NCBI RefSeq assembly: GCF_000093085.1
Contig: NC_014219.1
Location: forward strand, 3,526,384-3,590,383
Length of the DNA stretch: 64,000 nucleotides
Source: [Bacillus] selenitireducens MLS10
GTDB taxonomy: Bacteria > Bacillota > Bacilli > Bacillales > Salisediminibacteriaceae
Direction: 5' to 3'
The notes beneath the pieces are model-generated. The model ran no database searches and was not told the origin of the DNA. It worked only from the letters and a program-made list of their open reading frames with translations. Every line of letters begins with the position of its first letter. Within the stretch, counting starts at the first letter, position 1. Made by a program: the position numbers and the translations under genes. Positions 17,035 to 25,244 of this stretch are shown in pieces.

Positions 17035-17823
17035 TCAGTTTTTGACGACTTGCTTGACGATCCGCTTCGACTTGTAGCGGTTAATCCATGCTCCTGCCGG
17101 TTTTGACAAGACGTCTTCCGGCGGGGCTGTATCCGAATGAACAACCGGTCCCCAGAGAAGATCAAGGATGTGGAAGGCTTTCTTGCCGACCTTCATCATC
17201 GACGCTCTGCAAGCGGCGCAGTATACAACAACGTGATCTGTTGTGAAATCATCCGCACGGCGCTGCATGACGCGTGTGGCAAGGTCCGGATTCGCAGGGA
17301 CAATCATGCCACCAAAGCCGCAACAGCGTGCATTTTCTCTTGAATGTTCCGATTCTTCCACCCGGTAACCGAGCTCTTTCAAAACCCAGCGGACACCGTC
17401 CTGAAGCTCTTTTTCATAACGGGTCGAACAGGAATCGTGAATCCCGAAGACGACATCGCTGTCTTTCGCTTTCCCGCGGAGTTCTTCAGGAATGCCGATT
17501 TTCGGAAGAAGTGTCCAGAGAGACTCTGCCTTTGTGGTTTCACTCGTTTCGTTGATTGTTTTATAGCAGTTTTGACAGGCCACGATGATCGTATCGATTC
17601 CGATGTCATCCATGTCCTGCTGCAGGCCGGCAAAACGCTCCTTGAACTTCTCTTCCTGTCCCAGCGCCTTCGTCCCTTTTCCACAGCATTTCTGCACGCC
17701 ACCCAGATCCGGGTAAACGGTCTTCAGATATTCCATCGTCTTTTTCACGCCATCCGGTGTATAGGATGGCAGTGAACATCCTGGCATGAACCCTTTTCGT
17801 TCGGCAGTTACAGTCATGGTCAT
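17035..17823 (-). CDS. HdrB-like (Fe-S)-binding protein with two CCG domains
   Basis: A soluble 262-residue protein with two full cysteine-rich CCG motifs: Cys16, Cys46-Cys47, Cys83/Cys86 and Cys132, Cys167-Cys168 (CCGFGG), Cys202/Cys205. This is the arrangement of heterodisulfide reductase subunit B, which uses such motifs for noncubane [4Fe-4S] clusters that cleave disulfides; GlpC and LutA/LldE are other relatives. Its ATG overlaps the stop of the FAD oxidoreductase gene in an ATGA junction, so the two are almost certainly coupled in translation and function. I infer that it receives electrons from that flavoprotein and reduces a disulfide, persulfide or sulfur-oxyanion substrate. The substrate is unknown. 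Confidence 0.85.
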   Translation of the reverse strand: MTMTVTAERKGFMPGCSLPSYTPDGVKKTMEYLKTVYPDLGGVQKCCGKGTKALGQEEKFKERFAGLQQDMDDIGIDTIIVACQNCYKTINETSETTKAESLWTLLPKIGIPEELRGKAKDSDVVFGIHDSCSTRYEKELQDGVRWVLKELGYRVEESEHSRENARCCGFGGMIVPANPDLATRVMQRRADDFTTDHVVVYCAACRASMMKVGKKAFHILDLLWGPVVHSDTAPPEDVLSKPAGAWINRYKSKRIVKQVVKN

Positions 17824-19604
17824 CTGCCTCCTTTTGCTTTAGTCGTAAACAGTTTGGAGAAACCGAGTTTCTGGTGCATCTCGATCGCTTTATGGCCTTC
17901 CATCGGTGACTTCCCATCATTGGCAAGGATGAAATCCTTACGCATCGCCATGAACGTCTCCCCAATCGGATAGTCGTTCGGACATACATGGGAACAGCCG
18001 CCGCACACATTACAGGAATATGGGACGATTGGCTCGATGCCGTCTTTAGCGAGAAACTCACCGAAGATATCTTGCGGACATTCGCCGAAGTCGTTCATCA
18101 TCAGGCATTCATCCATACAGAGCTTGCACTCACACTGGAGACAGCGGCCTGCTTCTTGCTGAGCCTGGGCATCGGTATAACCGAGATCCACCGCTTTGAA
18201 GTCGCGCTTACGCTCGTCTGCCGGACGGTGGTTACCTGACGTTCTCGGCAGGTTTTCAGTGCCTTTCGGGAGCGGCACATTGAGTGTTGTTTCGAAGCTG
18301 TATTCATATTTCAGGTTTCTTGCCTCTGTCAGATCCACCTGGTTCAAGAAACGGTCCACGCTCTTCGCGGCTTTCTGACCGTAGGCCATTGCCTGAACGA
18401 CGATCGCCGTACCTGCTGCATCTCCTGCAACGAAGACGTTCGGTACGCTTGTTGACAGGGTTTCTTTGTCGACGACGTAGCGTCCGCCGCCACCCTGTGC
18501 GACCATGCCTTCTGTCAGATCCTGAACGCGCTGTCCGGTTGCAAAAACAACCGTATCCACTTCGATTTCTTTGCGCTCATCACCGAAGCTCGGTGCAAAG
18601 TTGCCATCCTCATCAAAGACTGACAGGACATTCTTCAGAACCATTCCGCGAACGCGGCCGTTCTCATCTTTCAAAATTTCTTCAGTGGCCCAGCTGTTCA
18701 GGAACATGACGTCTTCTTCCTGTGACTCAACGATTTCCTGTTCACTTGCCGGGAGCTGTTCAAGGCTCTCAAGGCTGATGAGGCTGACCTCGTCTGCGCC
18801 AATTCTCCAGGAGGAGCGTGCACAGTCCATCGCCACATCCCCACCGCCGATGACGGCGATTTTCTTACCTGCCGCTTTTGAAGCATGTGTCAGGCTGATT
18901 TCTTTCAGGTAGTCCACTGCGTGCATCACACCTTCAGCATCGGCTCCTGCTACAGGAGGCATTCCGCCGAGATGGGCGCCGTTTGCGATGATGACGGCAT
19001 CGAAGTCTTGTTGCAGGGATTCGAAGCTGATGTCTTTTCCGACTTCAACCCCCATTCGGAACTTGACGCCAAGATCTTCGAGGTAGCTGTATTCGAAGTC
19101 GATGACTTCTCTCGGGAGTCTGTACTCCGGAATCCCGACTCTCATCATGCCGCCGACCACTTCAAGCTTTTCATAGATGACGACGTCGTGTCCGGCTTTT
19201 CTCAGATCAATGGCGGACTGGGCACCTGCCGGCCCTGCACCGATGATGGCCACTTTCTTCCCTGTAGAGCCCTTCACCTGAATATCCCACTTTGTCTTGT
19301 CATCTGCCTTCTCTGCTGCGTAGCGTTTCAGAGCTGCCACGGATAAGGCTTCATTGAACTCGGTGTTTCGTCTGCAGTCTGTTTCACACGGGTGTGCACA
19401 GATCCGGCCGAGTGTGTTTGGAAGGAATAACTTTTCCCGAATCGTCTCGAGAGCCCCTTCCACATCACCTTCACCAATCTGTCGAATGTATTTCTTCACA
19501 TCCGTGTGCATGGGACAGGCTGCGGTACAAAATGCTTCTTCATGACCCATACAACCGTCCGTAATGGATTTCGCGTTATCGTAAATTGATTGTCTGAATT
19601 CCAT
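17820..19604 (-). CDS. FeS/FAD NAD(P)-dependent oxidoreductase (GltD/DPYD-like)
   Basis: A 594-residue electron-transfer flavoprotein related to the small subunit of glutamate synthase and the N-terminal half of dihydropyrimidine dehydrogenase. The N-terminal helical FeS domain has Cys18, Cys26, Cys30, Cys69, Cys73 and Cys77. The FAD-binding GAGPAG is at 122-127, the NAD(P)-binding GGGDVAMD near 252-259, and the second FAD motif VFVAGDAAG near 395. An unusual C-terminal extension has about eight further cysteines (RCLQCECKLCMDEC and CNVCGGCSHVCP), enough for two [4Fe-4S] clusters. No glutamate synthase large subunit is nearby; instead it is fused in operon with the HdrB-like protein. It is the first gene of the operon; ATG 19604 follows AAGGAGAGGTG. 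Confidence 0.88.
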   Translation of the reverse strand: MEFRQSIYDNAKSITDGCMGHEEAFCTAACPMHTDVKKYIRQIGEGDVEGALETIREKLFLPNTLGRICAHPCETDCRRNTEFNEALSVAALKRYAAEKADDKTKWDIQVKGSTGKKVAIIGAGPAGAQSAIDLRKAGHDVVIYEKLEVVGGMMRVGIPEYRLPREVIDFEYSYLEDLGVKFRMGVEVGKDISFESLQQDFDAVIIANGAHLGGMPPVAGADAEGVMHAVDYLKEISLTHASKAAGKKIAVIGGGDVAMDCARSSWRIGADEVSLISLESLEQLPASEQEIVESQEEDVMFLNSWATEEILKDENGRVRGMVLKNVLSVFDEDGNFAPSFGDERKEIEVDTVVFATGQRVQDLTEGMVAQGGGGRYVVDKETLSTSVPNVFVAGDAAGTAIVVQAMAYGQKAAKSVDRFLNQVDLTEARNLKYEYSFETTLNVPLPKGTENLPRTSGNHRPADERKRDFKAVDLGYTDAQAQQEAGRCLQCECKLCMDECLMMNDFGECPQDIFGEFLAKDGIEPIVPYSCNVCGGCSHVCPNDYPIGETFMAMRKDFILANDGKSPMEGHKAIEMHQKLGFSKLFTTKAKGGR

Positions 19605-19625
19605 TGTTGATCACCTCTCCTTTTT

Positions 19626-19641
19626 TGTGACTCTATTCACA
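19626..19641. promoter_or_regulatory. Perfect CRP/FNR-family palindrome
   Basis: TGTGACTCTATTCACA fits TGTGA-N6-TCACA exactly, the site class used by Bacillus Fnr and other CRP/FNR proteins. It ends 22 nt before the ATG of the FeS/FAD oxidoreductase gene, immediately next to the ribosome site. That position suits repression or roadblock better than class II activation. Confidence 0.5.
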
Positions 19642-19912
19642 TAACAAATGTAAATGAAAGCTAACGGCCCGATCATGCGATGTTAGCAGATGCTCACTCA
19701 TTCACATGGTTTGTTAAAATTAGAAGCAGCACTCTCTCCCTCTGCTTATTTACATCTTATCATCGCTCAAGCCTTCTGGGGCGCGATATTTTGAACAGAT
19801 GGTGACGGATATATAGACAATTTTCAACACAATCTAAACATATAAACTTAGTATGTTTTAAACTGAAACACCTCTACGACGGTGGATAACGCTTACATTT
19901 TAAGCTTTCCGA

Positions 19913-19942
19913 AAAAAACAGATGGCGGATATCCACCATCTG
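19913..19942 (-). terminator. Terminator of azoR
   Basis: On the minus strand, ACAGATGG and CCATCTGT arms (8 bp, with further GGATATCC symmetry in the loop) are followed by seven T residues. It starts 15 nt after the azoR stop. Confidence 0.88.
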
Positions 19943-19957
19943 TCTCACTCATTCATT

Positions 19958-20575
19958 CTATTCTGTATCAGTCCATTCATTCGCGATTTCGGATAAGCGT
20001 TTTTTTGCCTCTTCCGTCCGTTCTCCGATCTGATCCGGATACGTGCTCGTTCCTTCCACCCGGACAAGCTCATAATGAGAGATGCCGATCAGCTTCATCA
20101 TCAGCCGCAAATAAGAATCACCGTGCTCAAACGAAGCCAGCGGTCCTGATGAATAAATGCCCCCGGTGCTCTGAATATGCAGGACCTCTTTGTCTTTCAT
20201 CAGGCCTTCAATCCCCTGTTCGCCGAACTCAAACGTATGACCGGGCACGATGATTCTGTCTATATAGGCCTTGACCTGTGGCGGAAAGCTCATATTCCAA
20301 AGCGGTGTCACAAAGACAATCCGCTCCGCCTGCTTAAATGTTGCGACGTGCGGATTTTCAAGGGCCCCGATTTCATTCTCAGTAAGCGGGCGTTGCCTCT
20401 CCCACATACTGAGTTCCTCACGCGTCGGAAGCGGGAAGTCGGTTTCGAACAGATCGAGCACTTTCACCTCGACGGCCGGGTTGTACGCTTTCAGTTCCCT
20501 GAGAAAATGCATCCCGAGCGTTAAGCTGACCGATTCCTCCTCGGGTTTACGGTTTGCGGTTATCAGTAAAATCAC
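19958..20575 (-). CDS. azoR: FMN-dependent NADH-azoreductase
   Basis: Flavodoxin-fold quinone/azo reductase, 205 residues, using NADH and FMN for two-electron reduction of quinones and azo compounds, thought to protect against electrophile (quinone) stress. Family motifs are TPLWNMSFPPQVKAYIDRI (about 90-108) and the FMN-contacting STGGIYSSGP (about 135-145). The ATG overlaps the stop of the upstream GGDEF gene by 4 nt, so the two are translationally coupled, an unusual pairing. A strong terminator follows. Confidence 0.92.
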   Translation of the reverse strand: MILLITANRKPEEESVSLTLGMHFLRELKAYNPAVEVKVLDLFETDFPLPTREELSMWERQRPLTENEIGALENPHVATFKQAERIVFVTPLWNMSFPPQVKAYIDRIIVPGHTFEFGEQGIEGLMKDKEVLHIQSTGGIYSSGPLASFEHGDSYLRLMMKLIGISHYELVRVEGTSTYPDQIGERTEEAKKRLSEIANEWTDTE

Positions 20576-22158
20576 TTTGCATCCTCCTGCTCGTTATCCT
20601 GTTTACAGCTGTCCCGGTGGCAGACTACCTGATTTCGGCCGTTTTCTTTTGCCAGATACATCGCCTCATCTGCCTGACGGTAGACCGTTTCAAAATCCGG
20701 TGCATCGGCAGAGATTTCCGTCACTCCTGTGCTCACAGGTGTAAAAATCCGTTCTTTATCCGTTGTCACATAAGGATTATCCCGAAGATAGTCCTGGAAC
20801 ATCCGGGCTTTCTCAACGGCTGCATCACACGTAAGTGGCAGATATACACCGAACTCTTCCCCTCCGATGCGCCCGCAAAACCCGTCACGGAAGAACGACT
20901 CAAGCAGTGAGGCGAAATGTCTGAGCACATGATCCCCTGTCTGATGACCATAGGTATCATTGACACGTTTGAAATGATCCAGATCGAGAAGCAGAAGGCT
21001 GCCTGAACCATGATCCTGTTCATGGCGTTTCTGATACAGATCAATAAAATGGCGACGATTCGCAATCCCCGTCAGATAATCCTCTGTTGCCTGTCTGATC
21101 AGATCATCCTCATAACGTTTATGGGCCGTGATATCATTGATTATCACAAGTGTCGCCTCATCTCCTGATCGTGAACGGGCAATGGGAAACGAGCGGACCT
21201 CCAGATGCATAATGGTCCGGTCCGGTTCAAGGACCATTTCCCGCTCGGTATTTGCCCGCACTCGTTTTCGCATCGCATCGTGAAATGCCGGGTCTTCCTC
21301 AAGCCAGGCTGACACCACATCCTCTTCCCCGTTCTCCATATCGCTTCCTGCCCAACGACCGAGCCAATCTGAGGCGGCATGGTTCATTTCCAAAAGCCGG
21401 TATTGCCGATCAAAAATGAGCACGCCTTCTTTCATGGCATCAAAAATCCGATCCTTCGCCACCGGCCAAATGACCAGCAGATTAAACCGGTAATAAAGAA
21501 TAAAGAGCAGGATCGCCATAATCGAAAAACCGAAACCCATCTGGCCCGGAAGCGTCGCGGGTATAAGCGGTACCGCAATAATATTTAACAACGGGATCAG
21601 ATAAGTAATAAACATCAGTAAATGCTGCGCGCGGTTTACAGGGGAATCCTGAATCAGATTCTGCAACATGATGCCGCCACTGATGACGGCAACCCCAATC
21701 GGATAGATGCTGAGAATGAATCCGAGCGTCGTCTGTTCGACCTGGATTTGCGTCAGTCCCCATAACGTCTGAATGCTGCTCTCTATTCTGAACAAACCGT
21801 GATACTCATCACTGAAGATCAGCCCCGTAAAAAACAGGCAAGGCACGGACAAAAGCGCCATCCACGCAACGGTTCTTACGGAATCATAACCCGAATATTC
21901 TCTCGCAAGCCCGAATAGTACAATCGGTGTGAAAAAGAGCGGAATTTGCTGCAGATTCCGTAACAGGAGCATCGCCCATTCTTCCGTCACAAAGAGCTCG
22001 AGTGCAACCAACATCAAAAGGACGCCGGCCAAGCTGAGAATCAGGCTCAAATAGTTGCGGCCATACGTCCTCGGAGGACGGATAAGCGGAATGATCAATC
22101 CAAGTGACAGAAGGCCAACCAGGAACAGATAATACGGATACGGATGCACCCACTGCAT
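20572..22158 (-). CDS. Membrane diguanylate cyclase (7TM, PAS, GGDEF)
   Basis: A c-di-GMP synthase of about 528 residues. The N-terminal ~220 residues form seven hydrophobic helices of the histidine-kinase-type 7TM input domain. A PAS domain follows (about 225-345, with AMKEGVLIFDRQYRLLEMN). Then comes a C-terminal GGDEF domain with the active-site GGEEF and the DYLTGIANRR start motif. The usual RxxD inhibitory site five residues upstream is absent (RDGF), so product inhibition through this site is unlikely. The frame extends to 22287, but ATG 22158 has AAAGGTG about 9 nt upstream and starts directly before helix 1. It is coupled by ATGA overlap to azoR, hinting that its input is a redox or electrophile signal. 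Confidence 0.88.
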   Translation of the reverse strand: MQWVHPYPYYLFLVGLLSLGLIIPLIRPPRTYGRNYLSLILSLAGVLLMLVALELFVTEEWAMLLLRNLQQIPLFFTPIVLFGLAREYSGYDSVRTVAWMALLSVPCLFFTGLIFSDEYHGLFRIESSIQTLWGLTQIQVEQTTLGFILSIYPIGVAVISGGIMLQNLIQDSPVNRAQHLLMFITYLIPLLNIIAVPLIPATLPGQMGFGFSIMAILLFILYYRFNLLVIWPVAKDRIFDAMKEGVLIFDRQYRLLEMNHAASDWLGRWAGSDMENGEEDVVSAWLEEDPAFHDAMRKRVRANTEREMVLEPDRTIMHLEVRSFPIARSRSGDEATLVIINDITAHKRYEDDLIRQATEDYLTGIANRRHFIDLYQKRHEQDHGSGSLLLLDLDHFKRVNDTYGHQTGDHVLRHFASLLESFFRDGFCGRIGGEEFGVYLPLTCDAAVEKARMFQDYLRDNPYVTTDKERIFTPVSTGVTEISADAPDFETVYRQADEAMYLAKENGRNQVVCHRDSCKQDNEQEDAK

Positions 22159-22312
22159 ACGACTCAACACCTTTACGAGAGAGATGGCTTTGTTGCAAGA
22201 TTCGAATCTTTCTGTCATTATACCTGATTTTTCAAAGCAGAACAGATGATTTACATAATATTTACCGGGTATTTTTAATTCAGTCATTCAGGCTGTACGC
22301 CTTCATTTATGT

Positions 22313-22347
22313 AAAAAAGCCTGCAGCACCAAGCGGTCACTGCAGAC
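22313..22347 (-). terminator. Terminator of the des-desK-desR operon
   Basis: On the minus strand, GTCTGCAG and CTGCAGGC arms with inner ACC/GGT pairing are followed by TTTTTT. It lies 6 nt beyond the desR stop codon at 22353. Confidence 0.75.
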
Positions 22348-22352
22348 AACGG

Positions 22353-22952
22353 TCAAAAGTGCCAGCCTTTTTGCTGATACACTTTGATGGCTTCAATTCG
22401 ATTATCCACCTCGAGTTTATCAAGGATCGTGGAGATATAGTTGCGTACCGTTCCATTCGTCAGAAACAGTGTCTCGGCAATCAGTTTCGTACTCATGCCT
22501 TCTGCCATCAGCTTCATCACTTCTTTTTCCCTCTCTGTGAGGGGATTCTCAGAGCGGTACACTTCATCAATCAGTTCCGGTGCAAAAATACGCCGTCCCT
22601 GCATGATTTGCCGAATCGCTTCTGCAAGCTCTTCACTCGGGCTGTCTTTAAGCATATAGCCGTCAACACCAACGGACATGGCTTTTTGGAAGTACCCCGA
22701 GCGCGCAAAGGTTGTCAGGATCAGGATCTTACAAGGATCATCCTTCAACAGTTCTGCAGCATCGAGTCCATTCATCTCCGGCATCTCAATATCCATGATG
22801 CAAATATCCGGCTTCTCTTTTTTCACCGCTTCAACGGCTTCTTTGCCATTGTTCACCGTACCGATGACGTCGATGTCATCTTCCAAGTCAAGAAGTGATG
22901 CCAATGCACCGAGAAGCATTTTCTGATCCTCAGCGATAAGCAGTCTCGTCAT
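22353..22952 (-). CDS. desR: Two-component response regulator DesR
   Basis: NarL/LuxR-type regulator of 199 residues: a receiver domain with acidic pocket Glu8/Asp9 and phospho-acceptor Asp54 (MDIEMPEM), then a helix-turn-helix (about 137-199) containing LTEREKEVMKLMAEGMSTK. In B. subtilis, phosphorylated DesR activates the desaturase gene after a cold-induced drop in membrane fluidity. Here it overlaps desK by 23 nt and is the last gene of des-desK-desR, the same order as B. subtilis. A candidate operator lies upstream of des. Confidence 0.94.
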   Translation of the reverse strand: MTRLLIAEDQKMLLGALASLLDLEDDIDVIGTVNNGKEAVEAVKKEKPDICIMDIEMPEMNGLDAAELLKDDPCKILILTTFARSGYFQKAMSVGVDGYMLKDSPSEELAEAIRQIMQGRRIFAPELIDEVYRSENPLTEREKEVMKLMAEGMSTKLIAETLFLTNGTVRNYISTILDKLEVDNRIEAIKVYQQKGWHF

Positions 22953-24078
22953 GCCCGTTGCCCCCCTCCTGGTTCAATTGAACAATCGGGATTGTCATCG
23001 TAAGCGCCGTCCCCTGTTCAGACACGATCTCAAGTGTTCCGTTTATGAACTGAAGACGCTCTTTGATCCCGGAAATACCCCCGCCATAGCGGAACTTTTC
23101 CATAGGCATCCCCTTACCGTCGTCCTCAATCCGAATGATCAGCTTTTCGTCATGTGTGGCAATCGAAATCCTGCACTCTGATGCCTGGCTGTGTTTGACG
23201 ATGTTCGTCACTGCTTCTTTGACGCACATGCTGACGACATGATCAATCCTCGCCAGGTTTTCCGGCAACTCTCTTTCCCCGGAAACCGTCAGTCCTATTC
23301 CCGCTGCATCCAACAGCTGGGTGACGCGCTCCATTTCTTCTTTCAGCTTACTTCGCCTCATATCCGCCACCAGTTCCCGAAGTTCTTTTAACGCCGTTCT
23401 GGCGGTTTGCTGGACTTCTTTTATCTCGGCTTCGGCTTTATGGTGATCTTTCATGATCAGTTTACCTGCAAGATCACTTTTGATGCCAATCATCGACAGT
23501 TTTTGACCGAGGGTATCGTGCAGATCCCTTGAGATCCGCTCCCGCTCCTCGAGTTTAATCAAATCGGCAATCTTCTGATTTGCAAAGGCAAGCTCATCTT
23601 CAAGCTTCTCTTCCTTCAGCTTACTGTACGTATTCACCGGCAGTAAAATCACCGCAATCGTGCTGAGTAAAAGAAACGGCAGCTGAATCTGCAGAATCTC
23701 GAAAGTGATAAACGCATAGTAGCTCGTGATGACCTTCAGCGGGATCAGGATGGAATAGAAGGTGATAAAGGCCGGTTTCTTGGCCAGCTGACCGACAAAA
23801 TAAGCGATCAGCAGATAAAAATACACATAGCCGAACAGAATCCCCATAATCGTTGAAATCCCGAGCTGAATCCCGAGACCGACATAGATCATCCAGCCTT
23901 TGGAAGAAAACGAGAGTACATAGCTGAGGAAGAAACCAAGAACGAGAAGAACGCCGGAAACCCCTTCCAATACGGCAGGGGTTTGAAAGATAAAATAGAA
24001 AGGAAGGATGGACAAAAACATCCAGATATACGGACTAAGTCCGGTCGTTTGCCTGAAGCGTTGCTGGAATTTGCCCAT
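22930..24078 (-). CDS. desK: Membrane thermosensor histidine kinase DesK
   Basis: Sensor of membrane thickness and fluidity, about 382 residues. Five hydrophobic helices (about 18-150), a coiled linker (SKLKEEKLEDELAFANQKI), and a HisKA_3 dimerisation helix with phospho-acceptor His187 (RDLHDTLGQ), almost the same position as His188 in B. subtilis DesK. The C-terminal HATPase domain has DDGKGMP. The longer frame starts at 24108, but ATG 24078 follows AAAGGATG and its MGKFQQRF..GLSPYIW N-terminus matches B. subtilis DesK. It begins about 30 nt after the desaturase stop. Confidence 0.93.
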   Translation of the reverse strand: MGKFQQRFRQTTGLSPYIWMFLSILPFYFIFQTPAVLEGVSGVLLVLGFFLSYVLSFSSKGWMIYVGLGIQLGISTIMGILFGYVYFYLLIAYFVGQLAKKPAFITFYSILIPLKVITSYYAFITFEILQIQLPFLLLSTIAVILLPVNTYSKLKEEKLEDELAFANQKIADLIKLEERERISRDLHDTLGQKLSMIGIKSDLAGKLIMKDHHKAEAEIKEVQQTARTALKELRELVADMRRSKLKEEMERVTQLLDAAGIGLTVSGERELPENLARIDHVVSMCVKEAVTNIVKHSQASECRISIATHDEKLIIRIEDDGKGMPMEKFRYGGGISGIKERLQFINGTLEIVSEQGTALTMTIPIVQLNQEGGNGHDETAYR

Positions 24079-24109
24079 CTGTCTCATCCTTTCGTTCATC
24101 ATTCGCATA

Positions 24110-25132
24110 TTACGAGGCCGTCTGGGCGGTGGCCCGTGTCCGTTTTTTCGCCTCTTTATACGTAATAAATTCTTTATTGTCCTCGTCCCAAAGCCGGTAC
24201 TTCAGTGATTTAAGGCTTGTGGCAAGCGTGATCTTCGTCGCGTGCTGCAATGGTGGTGTTGCTTCGTGTGCTTCCGGCAGCTTGTAGTTTGGGACTCTCG
24301 GACTGAGGTGGTGCACATGATGGTAGCCGATGTTTCCTGTCAGCCACTGCAATACCTTGGGCAGTTCATAGAAGGAGCTGCCGTCAATGGCTGCGTGCAC
24401 ATAGCTCCACTCTTCATCATGTTCAAAATATGTCTCTTCAAACTGGTGCTGCACGTAAAACAGCCAAATCCCGAGAGAACCCGCAAGCCAGGCAATGGGT
24501 CCCTGAATCAAAAGGAACGACTGCCAGCCAAGGAGAAGCATCATACCGGCATAGAAGCCTGCAATCAGAAGGTTCGTTACGTGGGTATTGATCCGTTCTT
24601 TACGGCGTGCCTGTTTCACATTAAAGCGGTATTGAATGAAGAACACGGCGATCGGCCCGATACCGAGCATCATCACCGGATTCCGGTACACACGGTAACT
24701 GAGACGTTTCAGCCAGTGGGCCTCTTCGTATTCGTCAACGGTCATGATCCACATATCACCGGTACCCCGCTTGTCGAGGTTGCTGCTTGAAGCATGGTGC
24801 GCATTATGTGTGTTCTTCCACTGTTCATAAGGAACGTGGGTCAGTGCACCTGTTATGGTTCCCATTATATCATTAGCACGGCGGCTTTTGAAAAAAGACT
24901 GGTGACAGCAGTCATGAAAAATGATGAAGGTCCGTACAAGAAATCCCGCTGCCAGGATCATAAAGGGTACAGCAAGCCAGTAAGACACGGACAGACTGAG
25001 ATAAGCAAGGGTCCACAGCAGGGCGTATGGAACAAGCGTATTCAATATCTGTTTCAGGCTCGTCTGTTCATCGGTGACTTCAAAAGGTTTCATGGCTTTT
25101 TTCAATTCCTGGATCTTCGGATGTTGACTCAT
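24110..25132 (-). CDS. des: Acyl-lipid fatty acid desaturase Des
   Basis: Integral membrane di-iron enzyme (340 residues) that introduces a double bond into acyl chains of membrane lipids at low temperature. The three histidine boxes are present: HDCCHQ (about 73-78), HNAHH (about 108-113) and HHVHH (about 271-276). At least four hydrophobic helices fall between and around the boxes. First gene of the des-desK-desR unit; electrons presumably come from ferredoxin or flavodoxin. The upstream 110 bp contain a perfect palindrome likely to be a DesR site. Confidence 0.94.
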   Translation of the reverse strand: MSQHPKIQELKKAMKPFEVTDEQTSLKQILNTLVPYALLWTLAYLSLSVSYWLAVPFMILAAGFLVRTFIIFHDCCHQSFFKSRRANDIMGTITGALTHVPYEQWKNTHNAHHASSSNLDKRGTGDMWIMTVDEYEEAHWLKRLSYRVYRNPVMMLGIGPIAVFFIQYRFNVKQARRKERINTHVTNLLIAGFYAGMMLLLGWQSFLLIQGPIAWLAGSLGIWLFYVQHQFEETYFEHDEEWSYVHAAIDGSSFYELPKVLQWLTGNIGYHHVHHLSPRVPNYKLPEAHEATPPLQHATKITLATSLKSLKYRLWDEDNKEFITYKEAKKRTRATAQTAS

Positions 25133-25221
25133 AGTGGGGCCTCCTTATGTCGTTCTTACTTATTACACTAAGAGTAACCCCTATAAGCATGTTGTATAAG
25201 TCATAACCGTCAGAACTGATA

Positions 25222-25237
25222 TATGACAAATGTCATA
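25222..25237. promoter_or_regulatory. Candidate DesR operator upstream of des
   Basis: TATGACAAATGTCATA is a perfect 7-bp inverted repeat around AA, about 90 bp upstream of the des start. A further AAGTCATAA half-site lies near 25199-25205. Placement upstream of a cold-induced gene controlled by the adjacent regulator suggests DesR binding; the exact DesR consensus was not checked. Confidence 0.45.
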
Positions 25238-25244
25238 AGATACG

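Larger units (their letters stand above)
19605..19957. other. Intergenic region upstream of the redox operon
   Basis: A 353-nt gap without a gene. It contains a perfect CRP/FNR-type palindrome (19626-19641), an inverted repeat AAACATA-N9-TATGTTT at 19836-19858, and the terminator of azoR at 19913-19942. A weak promoter for the leftward operon could be TTTAGA-17-TATATA around 19800-19835; I would not rely on it. Confidence 0.6.
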
